Source: a virus
Direction: 5' to 3' (one strand)
Length of the DNA: 64,000 nucleotides
IMG/VR virus record: IMGVR_UViG_3300032092_002720
Span: 64,001-128,000 of that record
Each line of letters opens with the position of its first letter. The first letter of the stretch is position 1. A program made the translations under genes and the position numbers. A model generated the notes under the pieces. The model had not been told where the DNA came from and ran no database searches. It saw only the letters and a program-made list of their open reading frames with translations. Positions 44,416 to 52,536 of this stretch are shown one piece after another.

Positions 44416-45431
44416 ACATTTTTGTTTCAGTATGCTCGTACCAAGATCCTTTACTTCCTCATACTATCAAGAGTATGATGCAGACCAAATCAAATAGAAA
44501 CAACGTAGTCTATTCGATCTTCGAGCAGACGCGGTTCGAGGATTCTTTGGCTTGCACAGAGCCTGTGCTTGTAAATAGAGATGATGTCATCTATAAAAGA
44601 ATTGATCCAGAATATTCTGATGGCTGTGTTTGGGCAAGATACCTTAACTTGTTAAACGTAACAAATGAGTACGACTTTATCTATCAAGTCGACTCTCACA
44701 TGCTACATGACATGAACTGGGATCGCTCTCTTGTTGAAGATTATAAGAGAGCAATGGATATGGCTGGAACGAACAAAGTAATCATTACTGGTTCGTGTAA
44801 ATCATTTACGATTGAAGAAAAAGATGGGGAAATTAAAACGTATCCTCAGCATGAAGTCAACGATGCATGTCAAGTAAAGTACTACACTATCGATCCTCAT
44901 AATTTTATTCCAGACGTTCACGGCGATAATATTCCTTCGACTGATATGCCGAGACCTGCATTCCATATTATGGCTGGCAACTTCTTCACACACACCGATT
45001 GGCTCGATGAAGTTGGTTTAGATCCAAAGATATTCTTCCGCGGAGAAGAAATAATGATGACGATGATGTCATATGCGGCTGGATATAAGATGTTCCATCA
45101 TAGTAAGATGGTATCATATCATCTTGAGAACACTCGAAACTGGCATACGAAGACTCCACCAGAAAATGTAAAAGCTGCCCGAAGAAGAGAAATCTTGGCT
45201 GAAATTGGTATATGGAGATGGAAGCAGTATCTCGAAACTTGCAGAGAAGATCTCCTTTCCGAGTTCCATAAAGAATTCGGTGTAGACTTTATTAACTTAG
45301 AAATTGAAGAGCGCGCAAAGACTTATAGTCTCGATGCTATCGGTGGAGTTGATATCCTCGCTATTTCGAAGAAACCAAAGAAGAAAGTAAAGCTGCCTAA
45401 AACTCTTTTCATGAGTGAAGACGAAGAATGA
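44412..45431 (+). CDS. GT60-type glycosyltransferase (GlcNAc-hydroxyproline transferase-like)
   Basis: A 339-residue enzyme resembling the GlcNAc-transferase family (Pfam GlcNAc, CAZy GT60), whose known member Gnt1 of Dictyostelium adds GlcNAc to hydroxyproline in Skp1. Visible family features are the N-terminal IFVSVCSYQDPLLPHTIKSMM, a CVWARYLNLL segment at residues 72-81, the metal/nucleotide-sugar motif YQVDSHMLHDMNWD (D94-S-H96), MAGNFFTHTDW near 187-197, and DPKIFFRGEE (residues 204-213), followed by a HHSKMVSYH stretch. The C-terminal 70 residues are helical and end in a Lys-rich tail. It overlaps both neighbours by four bases. With the upstream prolyl-hydroxylase-like gene it could form a hydroxyproline glycosylation pair; the acceptor is unproven. 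Confidence 0.75.
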   Translation: MNIFVSVCSYQDPLLPHTIKSMMQTKSNRNNVVYSIFEQTRFEDSLACTEPVLVNRDDVIYKRIDPEYSDGCVWARYLNLLNVTNEYDFIYQVDSHMLHDMNWDRSLVEDYKRAMDMAGTNKVIITGSCKSFTIEEKDGEIKTYPQHEVNDACQVKYYTIDPHNFIPDVHGDNIPSTDMPRPAFHIMAGNFFTHTDWLDEVGLDPKIFFRGEEIMMTMMSYAAGYKMFHHSKMVSYHLENTRNWHTKTPPENVKAARRREILAEIGIWRWKQYLETCREDLLSEFHKEFGVDFINLEIEERAKTYSLDAIGGVDILAISKKPKKKVKLPKTLFMSEDEE

Positions 45432-45961
45432 TCGTATGTTCTCTCCCACGCTGCGGAGCTACAAAGTTTTGTTTAGACTTTCAAGAAAAAACAAAACTTA
45501 AGTTTGTGGGAGAGTTACATCCTGTTCATATTCAAAGTGATAGAAAAGCTTTGACGCACGAAACAGAGTATCAAACTAACTTTACTTCGGATTCTTTCGC
45601 AGAACTTTTACATGATCATAGCGAACACATTGCACTTGTAAATCAGCACTCATATCTTTTGGCTAATCAAGCAAGTGTTTTCATGCTCCGTAAAAATATG
45701 AGAGATGCATCTCTTAGCTTGGCAAACTATATGTTGAAGGCATATCCAGGAATTAAAGTAGCCGCACTGAAGTTTAATCTAGCTCTGATGCACCATGATC
45801 ATAAGGCTCTGACAGCATATTTAAATAAATATGAGAAAGAAGTGGTATGGTATGAAGACTACTACGGCATCTCTGGAACAAAAACCCCCTTGCTCGATTC
45901 GTATATCGGAAGAGATTCTATCATAAAAGAGATTGACGACTATTATGGATCAACAGTTTGA
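45428..45961 (+). CDS. possible P-loop sulfotransferase-like protein
   Basis: A 177-residue protein starting MIVCSLPRCGATKFCLDF. The LPRCGATK segment resembles the 5'-phosphosulfate-binding loop of sulfotransferases and P-loop nucleotide enzymes. A conserved-looking stretch MLRKNMRDASLSLANYML near residues 84-102 may correspond to the 3'-phosphate-binding R...S pattern (RKNMRDASLSL). It is shorter than usual sulfotransferases (about 250 residues or more), so it may be reduced or only distantly related. It lies directly after the GT60-type gene with a four-base overlap. The assignment is tentative. Confidence 0.5.
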   Translation: MIVCSLPRCGATKFCLDFQEKTKLKFVGELHPVHIQSDRKALTHETEYQTNFTSDSFAELLHDHSEHIALVNQHSYLLANQASVFMLRKNMRDASLSLANYMLKAYPGIKVAALKFNLALMHHDHKALTAYLNKYEKEVVWYEDYYGISGTKTPLLDSYIGRDSIIKEIDDYYGSTV

Positions 45962-46658
45962 TAAAAGATACGTTCTTACTACTATCCAACTGATAGGTCC
46001 ATTTATCGTATTATGGGCACTCTTGCAATATGCTACACTCGCATGGGTAGCCGTTGCTATGATCATGCTTTTTCTGATGAGAATCGTAGGCGGTTCGATA
46101 TTCTATCATCGCATTCTTTGTCATCACACTCATGATGTGCATCCAACAGTAGAGTTTATCGGCACCGCACTCGGATTCTATGGATCCTTTATGCCACCTG
46201 CAGACTTTTGCATAACACACTTCAATCATCATAAGTATGCTGACACTGAGCAAGATCCTCATTGCCACAGCACGCAAGGCTGGAGAACGATGTTCCCTAT
46301 TTTATGGAATATTACCAATCGGGTAGATTTTCGAACCGTAATTCGTCTTCGAAAAAATAAGACAGTCAATCTATTTTCTGAGAAGTATTGGCTGGTGGCA
46401 TCTTTGCCACTTCTATTGCTACTCATATCGCCTGAAGCATTCTTGTTTTTGTTTCTTATTCCGTGTACTCTATCGATATGGTCGGCGGCAATATCTACAA
46501 TGAATCACGATGAGAATGGAGCAAAGAACATGGGATTCTGGTATGGAATCGTAAGTGGCGCCGAGCACAAGCATAAGAATCATCACGATGATATATCAGA
46601 TGAAGGTTGGATAAATACCGTAGCAAATATAATAGCCAAAAAGAGAGTTAAAACATGA
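45945..46658 (+). CDS. membrane fatty acid desaturase
   Basis: A 237-residue integral membrane diiron enzyme of the acyl desaturase (delta-9, OLE1/DesC-like) family, starting at the ATG at 45945 within the end of the previous gene; a TTG four codons upstream is possible. All three histidine boxes are present: HRILCH (residues 55-60), HFNHH (92-96) and HKNHH (210-214). Hydrophobic segments near residues 12-50 and 150-182 provide the membrane anchors. The family introduces a cis double bond into acyl chains using O2 and reduced electron carriers. In a phage it may alter host membrane fluidity during infection, or lipid attached to a product of this island. It is shorter than cellular desaturases (about 270-300 residues) but complete at the motifs. 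Confidence 0.85.
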   Translation: MDQQFDKRYVLTTIQLIGPFIVLWALLQYATLAWVAVAMIMLFLMRIVGGSIFYHRILCHHTHDVHPTVEFIGTALGFYGSFMPPADFCITHFNHHKYADTEQDPHCHSTQGWRTMFPILWNITNRVDFRTVIRLRKNKTVNLFSEKYWLVASLPLLLLLISPEAFLFLFLIPCTLSIWSAAISTMNHDENGAKNMGFWYGIVSGAEHKHKNHHDDISDEGWINTVANIIAKKRVKT

Positions 46659-47203
46659 ATCTTGTTACAATCACTATAAATGATTTATCAGAAGTTGATT
46701 TTGATGATCTGTATGAAAGATCCAAAGATGCAATCGACGCAAATTGGCCATCTACATCTATAATGACAGATGAAGAAAAAAAGGCCGGATATGTGGCTGC
46801 TATAACTAGTGGATTAAACAACGAATGGCCAGGTTTAAATCCACACGGACCAAACGACAGATATGTTGTCGCCAAACAAGTAGACCTTGATACAGGAACC
46901 GAACTAGGATTAGTCGCAGGATTTGTTCTTCCAGACGGGATTTTTGATGGTAGACATTCTATGAGTTCTCGCGATGCAAGCGGTTCTCGAAACTGGGTGT
47001 TTTCTGAACAATTTAGACAAGCTCGAAGCGATTGGTATGCAAGTATTGGAGCAACTAAAACTTTATATAGAAATATTGTTGCCGATTCTATGCATTATCG
47101 CCACATTAAAATGCGAGCAGGATTACATTTTGAAATCATAGAAGATATAGAATCTCCAACTTATGGCCCGCGTTTTAGAAATGTCACAGTAGAATATAAG
47201 TAA
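46655..47203 (+). CDS. unrecognised protein in enzyme island
   Basis: A 182-residue acidic protein. It opens MNLVTITINDLSEVDFDDLYERSKDAID and has a beta-type centre (YVVAKQVDLDTGTELGLVAGFVL), followed by SRDASGSRNWVFSEQFRQARSDWYASIGATKTLYRNIVADS and a final GLHFEIIEDIESPTYGPRFRNVTVEYK. The strand-helix order loosely recalls a GNAT-type acyltransferase, but no clear acyl-CoA-binding motif is visible, so I do not assign it. It overlaps both neighbours by one to four bases. Confidence 0.6.
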   Translation: MNLVTITINDLSEVDFDDLYERSKDAIDANWPSTSIMTDEEKKAGYVAAITSGLNNEWPGLNPHGPNDRYVVAKQVDLDTGTELGLVAGFVLPDGIFDGRHSMSSRDASGSRNWVFSEQFRQARSDWYASIGATKTLYRNIVADSMHYRHIKMRAGLHFEIIEDIESPTYGPRFRNVTVEYK

Positions 47204-47907
47204 TGAAATTTTTATTGAATGTAGGAGCCGAGAAAGCTGGCACTACTTGGTTATATGATTATTTTCGAAACCATCCAGAATTCTATGATATGGGGAAAGA
47301 ACTCAATATCATTCAGAGAGATGATTTGGTGCCTATCTTAGAAGACGTAGACGAATATAGAAAAGACATAGAGTCTTTCTTTCGAGCAGTTTCAAATATA
47401 AATCAGGTGACAGGTGACTTCACACACTACGAAGGCTCAAGCGAGAACGTCTTTCGACTTATAAAGAATGGCTTGCTAAAGTACGATATCGAAGTAGTGC
47501 CAGTCTATATTATGCGAGATCCTATTCAAAGGGCTTGGTCTTCTTGGAATTCTCTCGGAGGAGGAAAGATTGCAATTAAATCCCCGGCTTCACAATTTGT
47601 GATGACTAATTTTATGTCATGCAAATATAGAGAAACGATAGAAGCTTTAGACGGTGTTTTCCCAAATCCGTTATATTTCTTCTATGAGGATTTTTTTACT
47701 CAAGACAATATCAATAAGATATGCGATGAGTTACAGATTTCTCATCATCCTGCAGAATGTGACACCAGAATCAACGCTTCTCCGTATAAGAAAATACCAA
47801 ACATCTTCTTGAAAACTTTTGGTAAATCTCCGAAGAATAAAACAACTGCTAAATATATTTTTGAAAGATTTGAAAATGTACCATGGAAACTCGAAGATTA
47901 TCCGTAG
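47203..47907 (+). CDS. sulfotransferase
   Basis: A 234-residue PAPS-dependent sulfotransferase. The 5'-phosphosulfate loop is at residues 6-17 (NVGAEKAGTTWL), followed by the family YDYFRNHPEF; the 3'-phosphate-binding segment is at residues 103-115 (IMRDPIQRAWSSW). FFYEDF near residue 165 is the usual distal motif. The enzyme would move sulfate from PAPS to a hydroxyl or amine on a sugar or protein. Placed in the same operon as glycosyltransferases and the prolyl-hydroxylase-like enzyme, its substrate could be a glycan on a fibre or on the host surface; that is inference. The next gene starts inside its 3' end. Confidence 0.85.
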   Translation: MKFLLNVGAEKAGTTWLYDYFRNHPEFYDMGKELNIIQRDDLVPILEDVDEYRKDIESFFRAVSNINQVTGDFTHYEGSSENVFRLIKNGLLKYDIEVVPVYIMRDPIQRAWSSWNSLGGGKIAIKSPASQFVMTNFMSCKYRETIEALDGVFPNPLYFFYEDFFTQDNINKICDELQISHHPAECDTRINASPYKKIPNIFLKTFGKSPKNKTTAKYIFERFENVPWKLEDYP

Positions 47908-48469
47908 ATCTACTCTCGATGAAGATCTTCGCTTAAAATTGCTTGAGGGTTTAAAAAATCCAGTACACATGCACTACTTTGATCGTAACGAAGCTACGAA
48001 CGCAACAGACGAAGCTGTGCTTGAGTTTCTCGACAGAGAACAATTTGGATGTAATAAAACTCACATCGAATATTGGTTTCAGTCTAAAGAATTTTCAGAG
48101 CATTTGTGGCCGCACGTAGATTTTAATGAGAAACTTCGAGATAGAATTAATGCTGGGGAACAATTAGAGCCAGAAGAACTGATGTCTCCAATTACCATCG
48201 CCTGTTATTTAGAGGCAACCGACCTTGAAGGCGGAGAATTCTGCATCTCTGAAAGAAGTTGGTTAGACTATGAAAAAGAACTCAACGATCCAGTAGATTT
48301 AAAAGAAGATTTGCTCAAATATACGTACGAATCTTTTCAACCCTTCGAAGGCGCAGTGTTATACTTTGAAGGCAGCAGATACTACCATTGGATCAACGAA
48401 GTCAAACGAGGATCTCGTAAGAGTATATTAATCAATTTCTGGGACGACTGTAGCCTTAAGTCCACTTAG
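47876..48469 (+). CDS. second 2OG-Fe(II) oxygenase-like protein
   Basis: A 197-residue protein, with the start taken at the ATG at 47876, overlapping the sulfotransferase by 32 bases; longer in-frame starts would overlap further. It has a 2OG-oxygenase arrangement: H80 and D82 in LWPHVDFNEK, GGEFCI near residue 120, H171 in SRYYHWINEV and R181 in GSRKSILINFW. The spacing between the HxD motif and the distal His is similar to the 42354 enzyme once a longer insert is allowed. The substrate is unknown. It is the last plus-strand gene of the island, and its stop region overlaps the convergent glycosyltransferase gene by 14 bases. Confidence 0.72.
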   Translation: MYHGNSKIIRRSTLDEDLRLKLLEGLKNPVHMHYFDRNEATNATDEAVLEFLDREQFGCNKTHIEYWFQSKEFSEHLWPHVDFNEKLRDRINAGEQLEPEELMSPITIACYLEATDLEGGEFCISERSWLDYEKELNDPVDLKEDLLKYTYESFQPFEGAVLYFEGSRYYHWINEVKRGSRKSILINFWDDCSLKST

Positions 48470-49208
48470 TTCCATGACGAGAGCTATACTTGGTTTCAGG
48501 ATCGTATGCTGCAAAGTCTTCGTAGCGAGGATCTCCTGGCTCGGCTCTCTTACCGATGCTATACTCACCAATATGATTAACGATGTTATGGCCTTCTTCG
48601 GTCTTCAGTTTACATGTCTGCATACCAAGTTGCTGCAATGATTTTGCTACGACATACTCGCTTAAGTTCTTCTCGCCTACTGATTCGGCATGAGGAAGAT
48701 CTACTATGGCGCGAGGAAAAACACTTGCCAAGCTCCAAAAATATGCCTCAGAAAGTTCACCGCGGTATTTTCCAAGTGTAATGTCTGTTTCATAAGCCTG
48801 TGTTTCCTCTTCAAAGTCATACCATTTCTGACGTGTCAAACACACCTGAGAAACGTTACGATAGTCATGTAAGATCTGAGTCATGTCAAGCATTCGAATC
48901 GGATGATTGAATGTCACGTCATCTTCTGACAGATACACGTAATCATAATCTCGTTCTCTCAGTAGTTCGAAGGTTCTATTCCATACGTATGGCAAACCCA
49001 TGTTCTGCTGATGCAAGTAGATCTCAGTAAAGCCAAAATTCTTGGCTAGCTCGAACATCGTGCCGTCATGCCGGCCTTTTGGCATATCATCGATAAAGAT
49101 GCCTTCGACTTGACAACCTTCGAAGTTTAACATATCACGCTGAGATTTAAGCGTAGGAATCAAATACTCGAGACGGTTCGTCGACCATATAATCTTACAA
49201 ACTTTCAT
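48456..49208 (-). CDS. GT-A type glycosyltransferase
   Basis: A 250-residue protein on the minus strand with a GT-A (family-2-like) layout. The N-terminus KVCKIIWSTNRLEYLIPTLKSQ is the usual first strand and helix; FIDDMPKGRHDG near residues 38-49 and the acidic SEDDVTF near residue 95 fit nucleotide-sugar and metal binding. NMGLPYVWNRTFELL lies between them, as in GT2 enzymes. The acceptor is unknown. It is co-transcribed with the 2OG-type gene at 49205, whose stop overlaps its start. The 3' end overlaps the convergent plus-strand oxygenase by 14 bases. Confidence 0.75.
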   Translation of the reverse strand: MKVCKIIWSTNRLEYLIPTLKSQRDMLNFEGCQVEGIFIDDMPKGRHDGTMFELAKNFGFTEIYLHQQNMGLPYVWNRTFELLRERDYDYVYLSEDDVTFNHPIRMLDMTQILHDYRNVSQVCLTRQKWYDFEEETQAYETDITLGKYRGELSEAYFWSLASVFPRAIVDLPHAESVGEKNLSEYVVAKSLQQLGMQTCKLKTEEGHNIVNHIGEYSIGKRAEPGDPRYEDFAAYDPETKYSSRHGTKWT

Positions 49209-49756
49209 TGCGCATACTCCGTGTCAAAGAAGAATGTCTGAAACAGACGACCATCATATAAATCTTTACCAAAGTAATCTAAGCTGGCATGGAAGAGGTC
49301 ACCGCTATAAAGAACTAGTCGATTGTATTTGTTGCCTACGATGTCGATCTTATCCCACTTGGTATAGTCGTATGCCTCGTGCTCGTTTTTCGGAGCTCGA
49401 TACTCTCCAGTTTCCTTGTGTCGAAACATTCCTGTGCCTGCAGTATGCGGCGCATCAGGCGTGAGATAGCATACACCAGCCCACATACTCGTGTGATCGC
49501 AGTGGATCCACGTTCTATCCATAGATGTTGCGTATTGAAAGGCTCCAGTGTAACCCGAATCTTCATGCCAATTGGTAATCTTTCCAATTGGATTCATCCA
49601 ATGTTGAATGCAGTCCTTGACATCTTGTGTCAAGAATGAAGGCGTTCGTTTTCCTGGGTAGTTACCTGTGACGCTAAAGTCTTGTGTAAGAGCAAAGGCT
49701 CTGACTGCGTCGGGATTGATATAGAAGTTATCTATAATCATCAAGTCTAAATTCAT
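49205..49756 (-). CDS. DUF6445-like 2OG-type oxygenase
   Basis: A 183-residue protein with a pattern I associate with DUF6445: IIDNFYINPDAVRAFALTQDF at the N-terminus, GNYPGKRTPSF, then WIHCDHTSMWAGVCYLTPDAPHTAGTGMFRHKETG, and NRLVLYSGDLFHASLDYFG near the end. The residues fit a 2OG-Fe(II) oxygenase site: H85 and D87 (IHCD), H156 (DLFHAS) and R170 before LFQTFFF. This makes a third such enzyme in the island. The substrate is unknown. A minus-strand TATAAATA box lies 32 bp upstream, so it starts its own short operon with the glycosyltransferase. Confidence 0.75.
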   Translation of the reverse strand: MNLDLMIIDNFYINPDAVRAFALTQDFSVTGNYPGKRTPSFLTQDVKDCIQHWMNPIGKITNWHEDSGYTGAFQYATSMDRTWIHCDHTSMWAGVCYLTPDAPHTAGTGMFRHKETGEYRAPKNEHEAYDYTKWDKIDIVGNKYNRLVLYSGDLFHASLDYFGKDLYDGRLFQTFFFDTEYAQ

Positions 49757-49787
49757 AATATTTCAAGTCCTCATATTGTACTGGTTG

Positions 49788-49795
49788 TATTTATA
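49788..49795 (-). promoter_or_regulatory. T4-type late promoter, minus strand
   Basis: On the minus strand this reads TATAAATA exactly, 32 bp before the ATG of the DUF6445-like gene. It stands back to back with the plus-strand box at 49801. Confidence 0.72.
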
Positions 49796-49800
49796 CGGCT

Positions 49801-49808
49801 TATAAATA
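49801..49808 (+). promoter_or_regulatory. T4-type late promoter, plus strand
   Basis: An exact TATAAATA lies 33 bp before the gp13 start at 49842; AGAGGG provides the ribosome-binding region. Another AATAAATA is found at about 49816. With the opposite box at 49788 it forms a divergent promoter pair separated by five bases. Confidence 0.75.
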
Positions 49809-49841
49809 GCTTGAGAATAAATATAATAAAAGAGGGATTAC

Positions 49842-50585
49842 ATGGCCACTCCTACTACAAAAGCCGAGTTCAAAGAATACTGTCTCCGTAAGTTAGGCAA
49901 GCCAGTAATTGAAATCAACGTAGACGACGATCAAGTCGATGATCGTGTTGACGAAGCGCTTCGTTACTGGTATGACTATCACTTTGATGGTTCTGAAAGA
50001 GTATACTACAAGCATGCTATCACGTCAACTGACGTAACAAACAAGTATATCACTCTTCCAGAAAATATCATCGGCGCGGTCAGCATCTTCTCGATGGGTG
50101 ATCCTTCGATCCGCTCTGACGACCTCTTTAACATTCGCTATCAGATCGCTTTGAACGACCTCTACACTCTGACTAACGTGTCGCTTGTTCCATACTATAT
50201 GGTCATGGAACACCTTGCTCTGATGAACGAACTCCTTGTCGGTAAACAGCCTATTCGTTATTCTCGTCACAAAGATCGTCTTTATGTTGATATGGACTGG
50301 AACACTGTTGCTGTCGGCGAATTCTTACTCGTTGAAGCCTACGAAGTAGTCGATCCAGAAACATGGACAGATGCTTATAACGATCGTTGGCTTCAGAACT
50401 ATGCTACAACTCTGATCAAAGAACAGTGGGGTTCCAACCTTACAAAGTTTACAGGCATGACTTTACCTGGAGGAGTTCAATTTAACGGTGAGAAAATCTA
50501 CGACGATGCCGTAGCCGAAAGAAGAAAGCTCGAAGACGAGATGATTTCTTCTTATTCTCTGCCGGTTCTCGATATGATTGGATAA
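49842..50585 (+). CDS. gp13: gp13 neck protein
   Basis: A 247-residue homologue of T4 gp13 (309 residues), which binds the portal after packaging and, with gp14, forms the neck to which the tail joins. Family features include FKEYCLRKLGKPVIEINVDDDQVDDRVDEALRYWYDYHFDG near residues 9-50, YITLPENIIGAVSIF, and the C-terminal WLQNYATTLIKEQWGSNLTKFTGMTLPGGVQFNG. It is the first gene after the late promoter at 49801 and is followed within four bases by gp14. Confidence 0.93.
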   Translation: MATPTTKAEFKEYCLRKLGKPVIEINVDDDQVDDRVDEALRYWYDYHFDGSERVYYKHAITSTDVTNKYITLPENIIGAVSIFSMGDPSIRSDDLFNIRYQIALNDLYTLTNVSLVPYYMVMEHLALMNELLVGKQPIRYSRHKDRLYVDMDWNTVAVGEFLLVEAYEVVDPETWTDAYNDRWLQNYATTLIKEQWGSNLTKFTGMTLPGGVQFNGEKIYDDAVAERRKLEDEMISSYSLPVLDMIG

Positions 50586-50588
50586 TAC

Positions 50589-51317
50589 ATGTCGACCAAC
50601 TTTTATTTCAACAATTTTACAAATAGCCAAGAGCAGATCTTAATTGAGAATCTGGTTCTTGAGTCTATTAAGATGTATGGTCACGACGTATATTATTGTC
50701 CTCGAACTCTGATTGCAAAAGATGATGTATACGAAGAAGATTCATTATCACAGTACAACAATAATTATTTAATTGACATGTATATTCGTAGCTATGAGAG
50801 CTATGAAGGTGACGGCCAGTTCTTATCGAAATTCGGTCTTGAAATCAGAGATCAGGTAACGTTTACAGTATCTGTTCGTAACTTTATGGACGAAATCGGC
50901 AACCTTGAGATGATCGATCGTCCTCAAGAAGGCGATCTTATCTATCTTCCGATGGCCGACCGTCTGATGTACATCAAGTATGTCAATAAGACTCCTGTCT
51001 TCTATCAGATGGGATCGATTCAGATGTATGATCTTGTCTGCGAAATGTTCGAATATGGCGGCGAGGAACTGAATACTGGAATTGCTGCCATTGATAACAT
51101 CGAGAGAGATCTCAGCCTTAGCCTCGATCTATACAACATTACCACTTCTGACGGACTCATTCTTATCACTCAAGATGGAACTCCTATTATTCAAAGCGGT
51201 TATAGTTTCGAAACACAAGCTGGTGATCCATTCGAAGACAATACCGAGTTCGAAGTCGAAGGCGACAGTATTCTCGACTGGACGCAGATAGATCCTTTTA
51301 GTGAAGGTAACGTATAA
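50589..51317 (+). CDS. gp14: gp14 neck protein
   Basis: A 242-residue homologue of T4 gp14 (256 residues). Conserved segments are NFYFNNFTNSQEQILIENLVLESIKMYGHDVYYCPRTL at the N-terminus, and LSKFGLEIRDQVTFTVSVRNF near residues 78-98, followed by RPQEGDLIYLPMADRLMYIKYVN. It forms the outer neck ring with gp13. The end overlaps the gp15 start by one base. Confidence 0.93.
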   Translation: MSTNFYFNNFTNSQEQILIENLVLESIKMYGHDVYYCPRTLIAKDDVYEEDSLSQYNNNYLIDMYIRSYESYEGDGQFLSKFGLEIRDQVTFTVSVRNFMDEIGNLEMIDRPQEGDLIYLPMADRLMYIKYVNKTPVFYQMGSIQMYDLVCEMFEYGGEELNTGIAAIDNIERDLSLSLDLYNITTSDGLILITQDGTPIIQSGYSFETQAGDPFEDNTEFEVEGDSILDWTQIDPFSEGNV

Positions 51318-52147
51318 TGTTTGGAAGAACATGGAATCATGATAGCTTAAGAAAGTATATCATCGTATTTGGTACGGTGTTCAATGACATCTATATCAAT
51401 CGCCTCGATAACAATGAAGAAATAAGACAGACTCTGAAAGTTCCTTTGACTTATGGTCCAAAGGATAAGGTTTTAGCGAGACTTGAGCAAAATCCTCAAA
51501 TGGATAATCAGGCCGGTGTTGTTTTGCCTCGCATCTCATTCGAGATGACGTCCTTAGAATATGATCCTACTCGTAAGCTGAATACTCTCAACAAGCTGAC
51601 AAAGCAATCTGCCACTGCAGGCACAGACGACGAAGTCAAGTATCAGTATATGCCTGTTCCATATGACATGCAATTCGAGATGAACATCTTAGTTAAGAAC
51701 GCAGAAGATGGCACACGCATCGTAGAACAAATCGTGCCCTACTTTACTCCTGACTTTACAGTCAGTGTCAACCTTGTTCCTGAGATAGACAGTGCACGTG
51801 ATATTCCTATCATTCTGAATAGTATTACTTCTCAAGATCAATACGAAGGCAGCTTCGAACAAAGAAGAGCGTTGATTTGGACACTCAGCTTTACAATGAA
51901 GGGCTGGTTATATGGTCCTACGAAGAAATCAAAACTAATTAAACTCGCAGAAACAACGTTCAGACTTCCTGAAGATGTTACGACAGGTAACACTACTAAC
52001 ACTACTAGCACGGTAACTGTGGCTGCTCGCCCAGGATTAACTGCTAACGGACAACCAACAAGTAATGCCGCAGCAAGCATTCCGTACGATGAAATTATAA
52101 GTACAGATGACTATGGCTTTATTAATACAATTACTGAGAATATCTAA
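51317..52147 (+). CDS. gp15: gp15 tail sheath stabiliser/terminator
   Basis: A 276-residue homologue of T4 gp15 (272 residues), the ring that caps the sheath and links the tail to the neck. The N-terminus MFGRTWNHDSLRKYIIVFGTVFNDIYI and the following KVPLTYGPKDKVLARLEQNP and LPRISFEMTSLEYDPTRKLNT are highly typical. The C-terminal 50 residues are a Thr/Ala-rich tail that differs from the core. It overlaps the terminase small-subunit gene by one base. Confidence 0.94.
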   Translation: MFGRTWNHDSLRKYIIVFGTVFNDIYINRLDNNEEIRQTLKVPLTYGPKDKVLARLEQNPQMDNQAGVVLPRISFEMTSLEYDPTRKLNTLNKLTKQSATAGTDDEVKYQYMPVPYDMQFEMNILVKNAEDGTRIVEQIVPYFTPDFTVSVNLVPEIDSARDIPIILNSITSQDQYEGSFEQRRALIWTLSFTMKGWLYGPTKKSKLIKLAETTFRLPEDVTTGNTTNTTSTVTVAARPGLTANGQPTSNAAASIPYDEIISTDDYGFINTITENI

Positions 52148-52536
52148 TGAGCAATGAACTTGATAAATTTTTAAACATCGCCTCTGGCGATAACTTACCG
52201 ACTGTGATCGAAAAGAAGATGAGTACGCAAGTCTCAGCTGACTTTGAGTATGCACGCGAGAACATGATGGAAGTCATCAATAAGGGTCAAGAAGCACTCT
52301 TTGATTTGATGGATGTGGCCAAACAAAGCCAGCACCCTCGAGCATATGAAGTCTTGGCAACCATGATGAATACGATGGTGGCAGCAAGCAAGGACTTAGT
52401 TGATCTTCAGGCCAAAAAGAAGAAGATCATGGAAGATGATCCTTCTGCTTCTCCTCAGCAAGTCACAAACAATCTTTTCGTAGGTTCGACGGCCGAATTA
52501 CAGAAATATCTGAAGCAGCACAAAGATGGCGAGTGA
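52147..52536 (+). CDS. gp16: gp16 small terminase subunit
   Basis: A 129-residue homologue of T4 gp16 (164 residues), which regulates packaging initiation by gp17. The central portion, VSADFEYARENMMEVINKGQEALFDLMDVAKQSQHPRAYEVLATMMNTMVAASKDLVDLQ, is the helical-hairpin core of the family. The C-terminus NNLFVGSTAELQKYLKQ also fits. It overlaps the gp17 start by 11 bases, a usual arrangement for this pair. Confidence 0.92.
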   Translation: MSNELDKFLNIASGDNLPTVIEKKMSTQVSADFEYARENMMEVINKGQEALFDLMDVAKQSQHPRAYEVLATMMNTMVAASKDLVDLQAKKKKIMEDDPSASPQQVTNNLFVGSTAELQKYLKQHKDGE

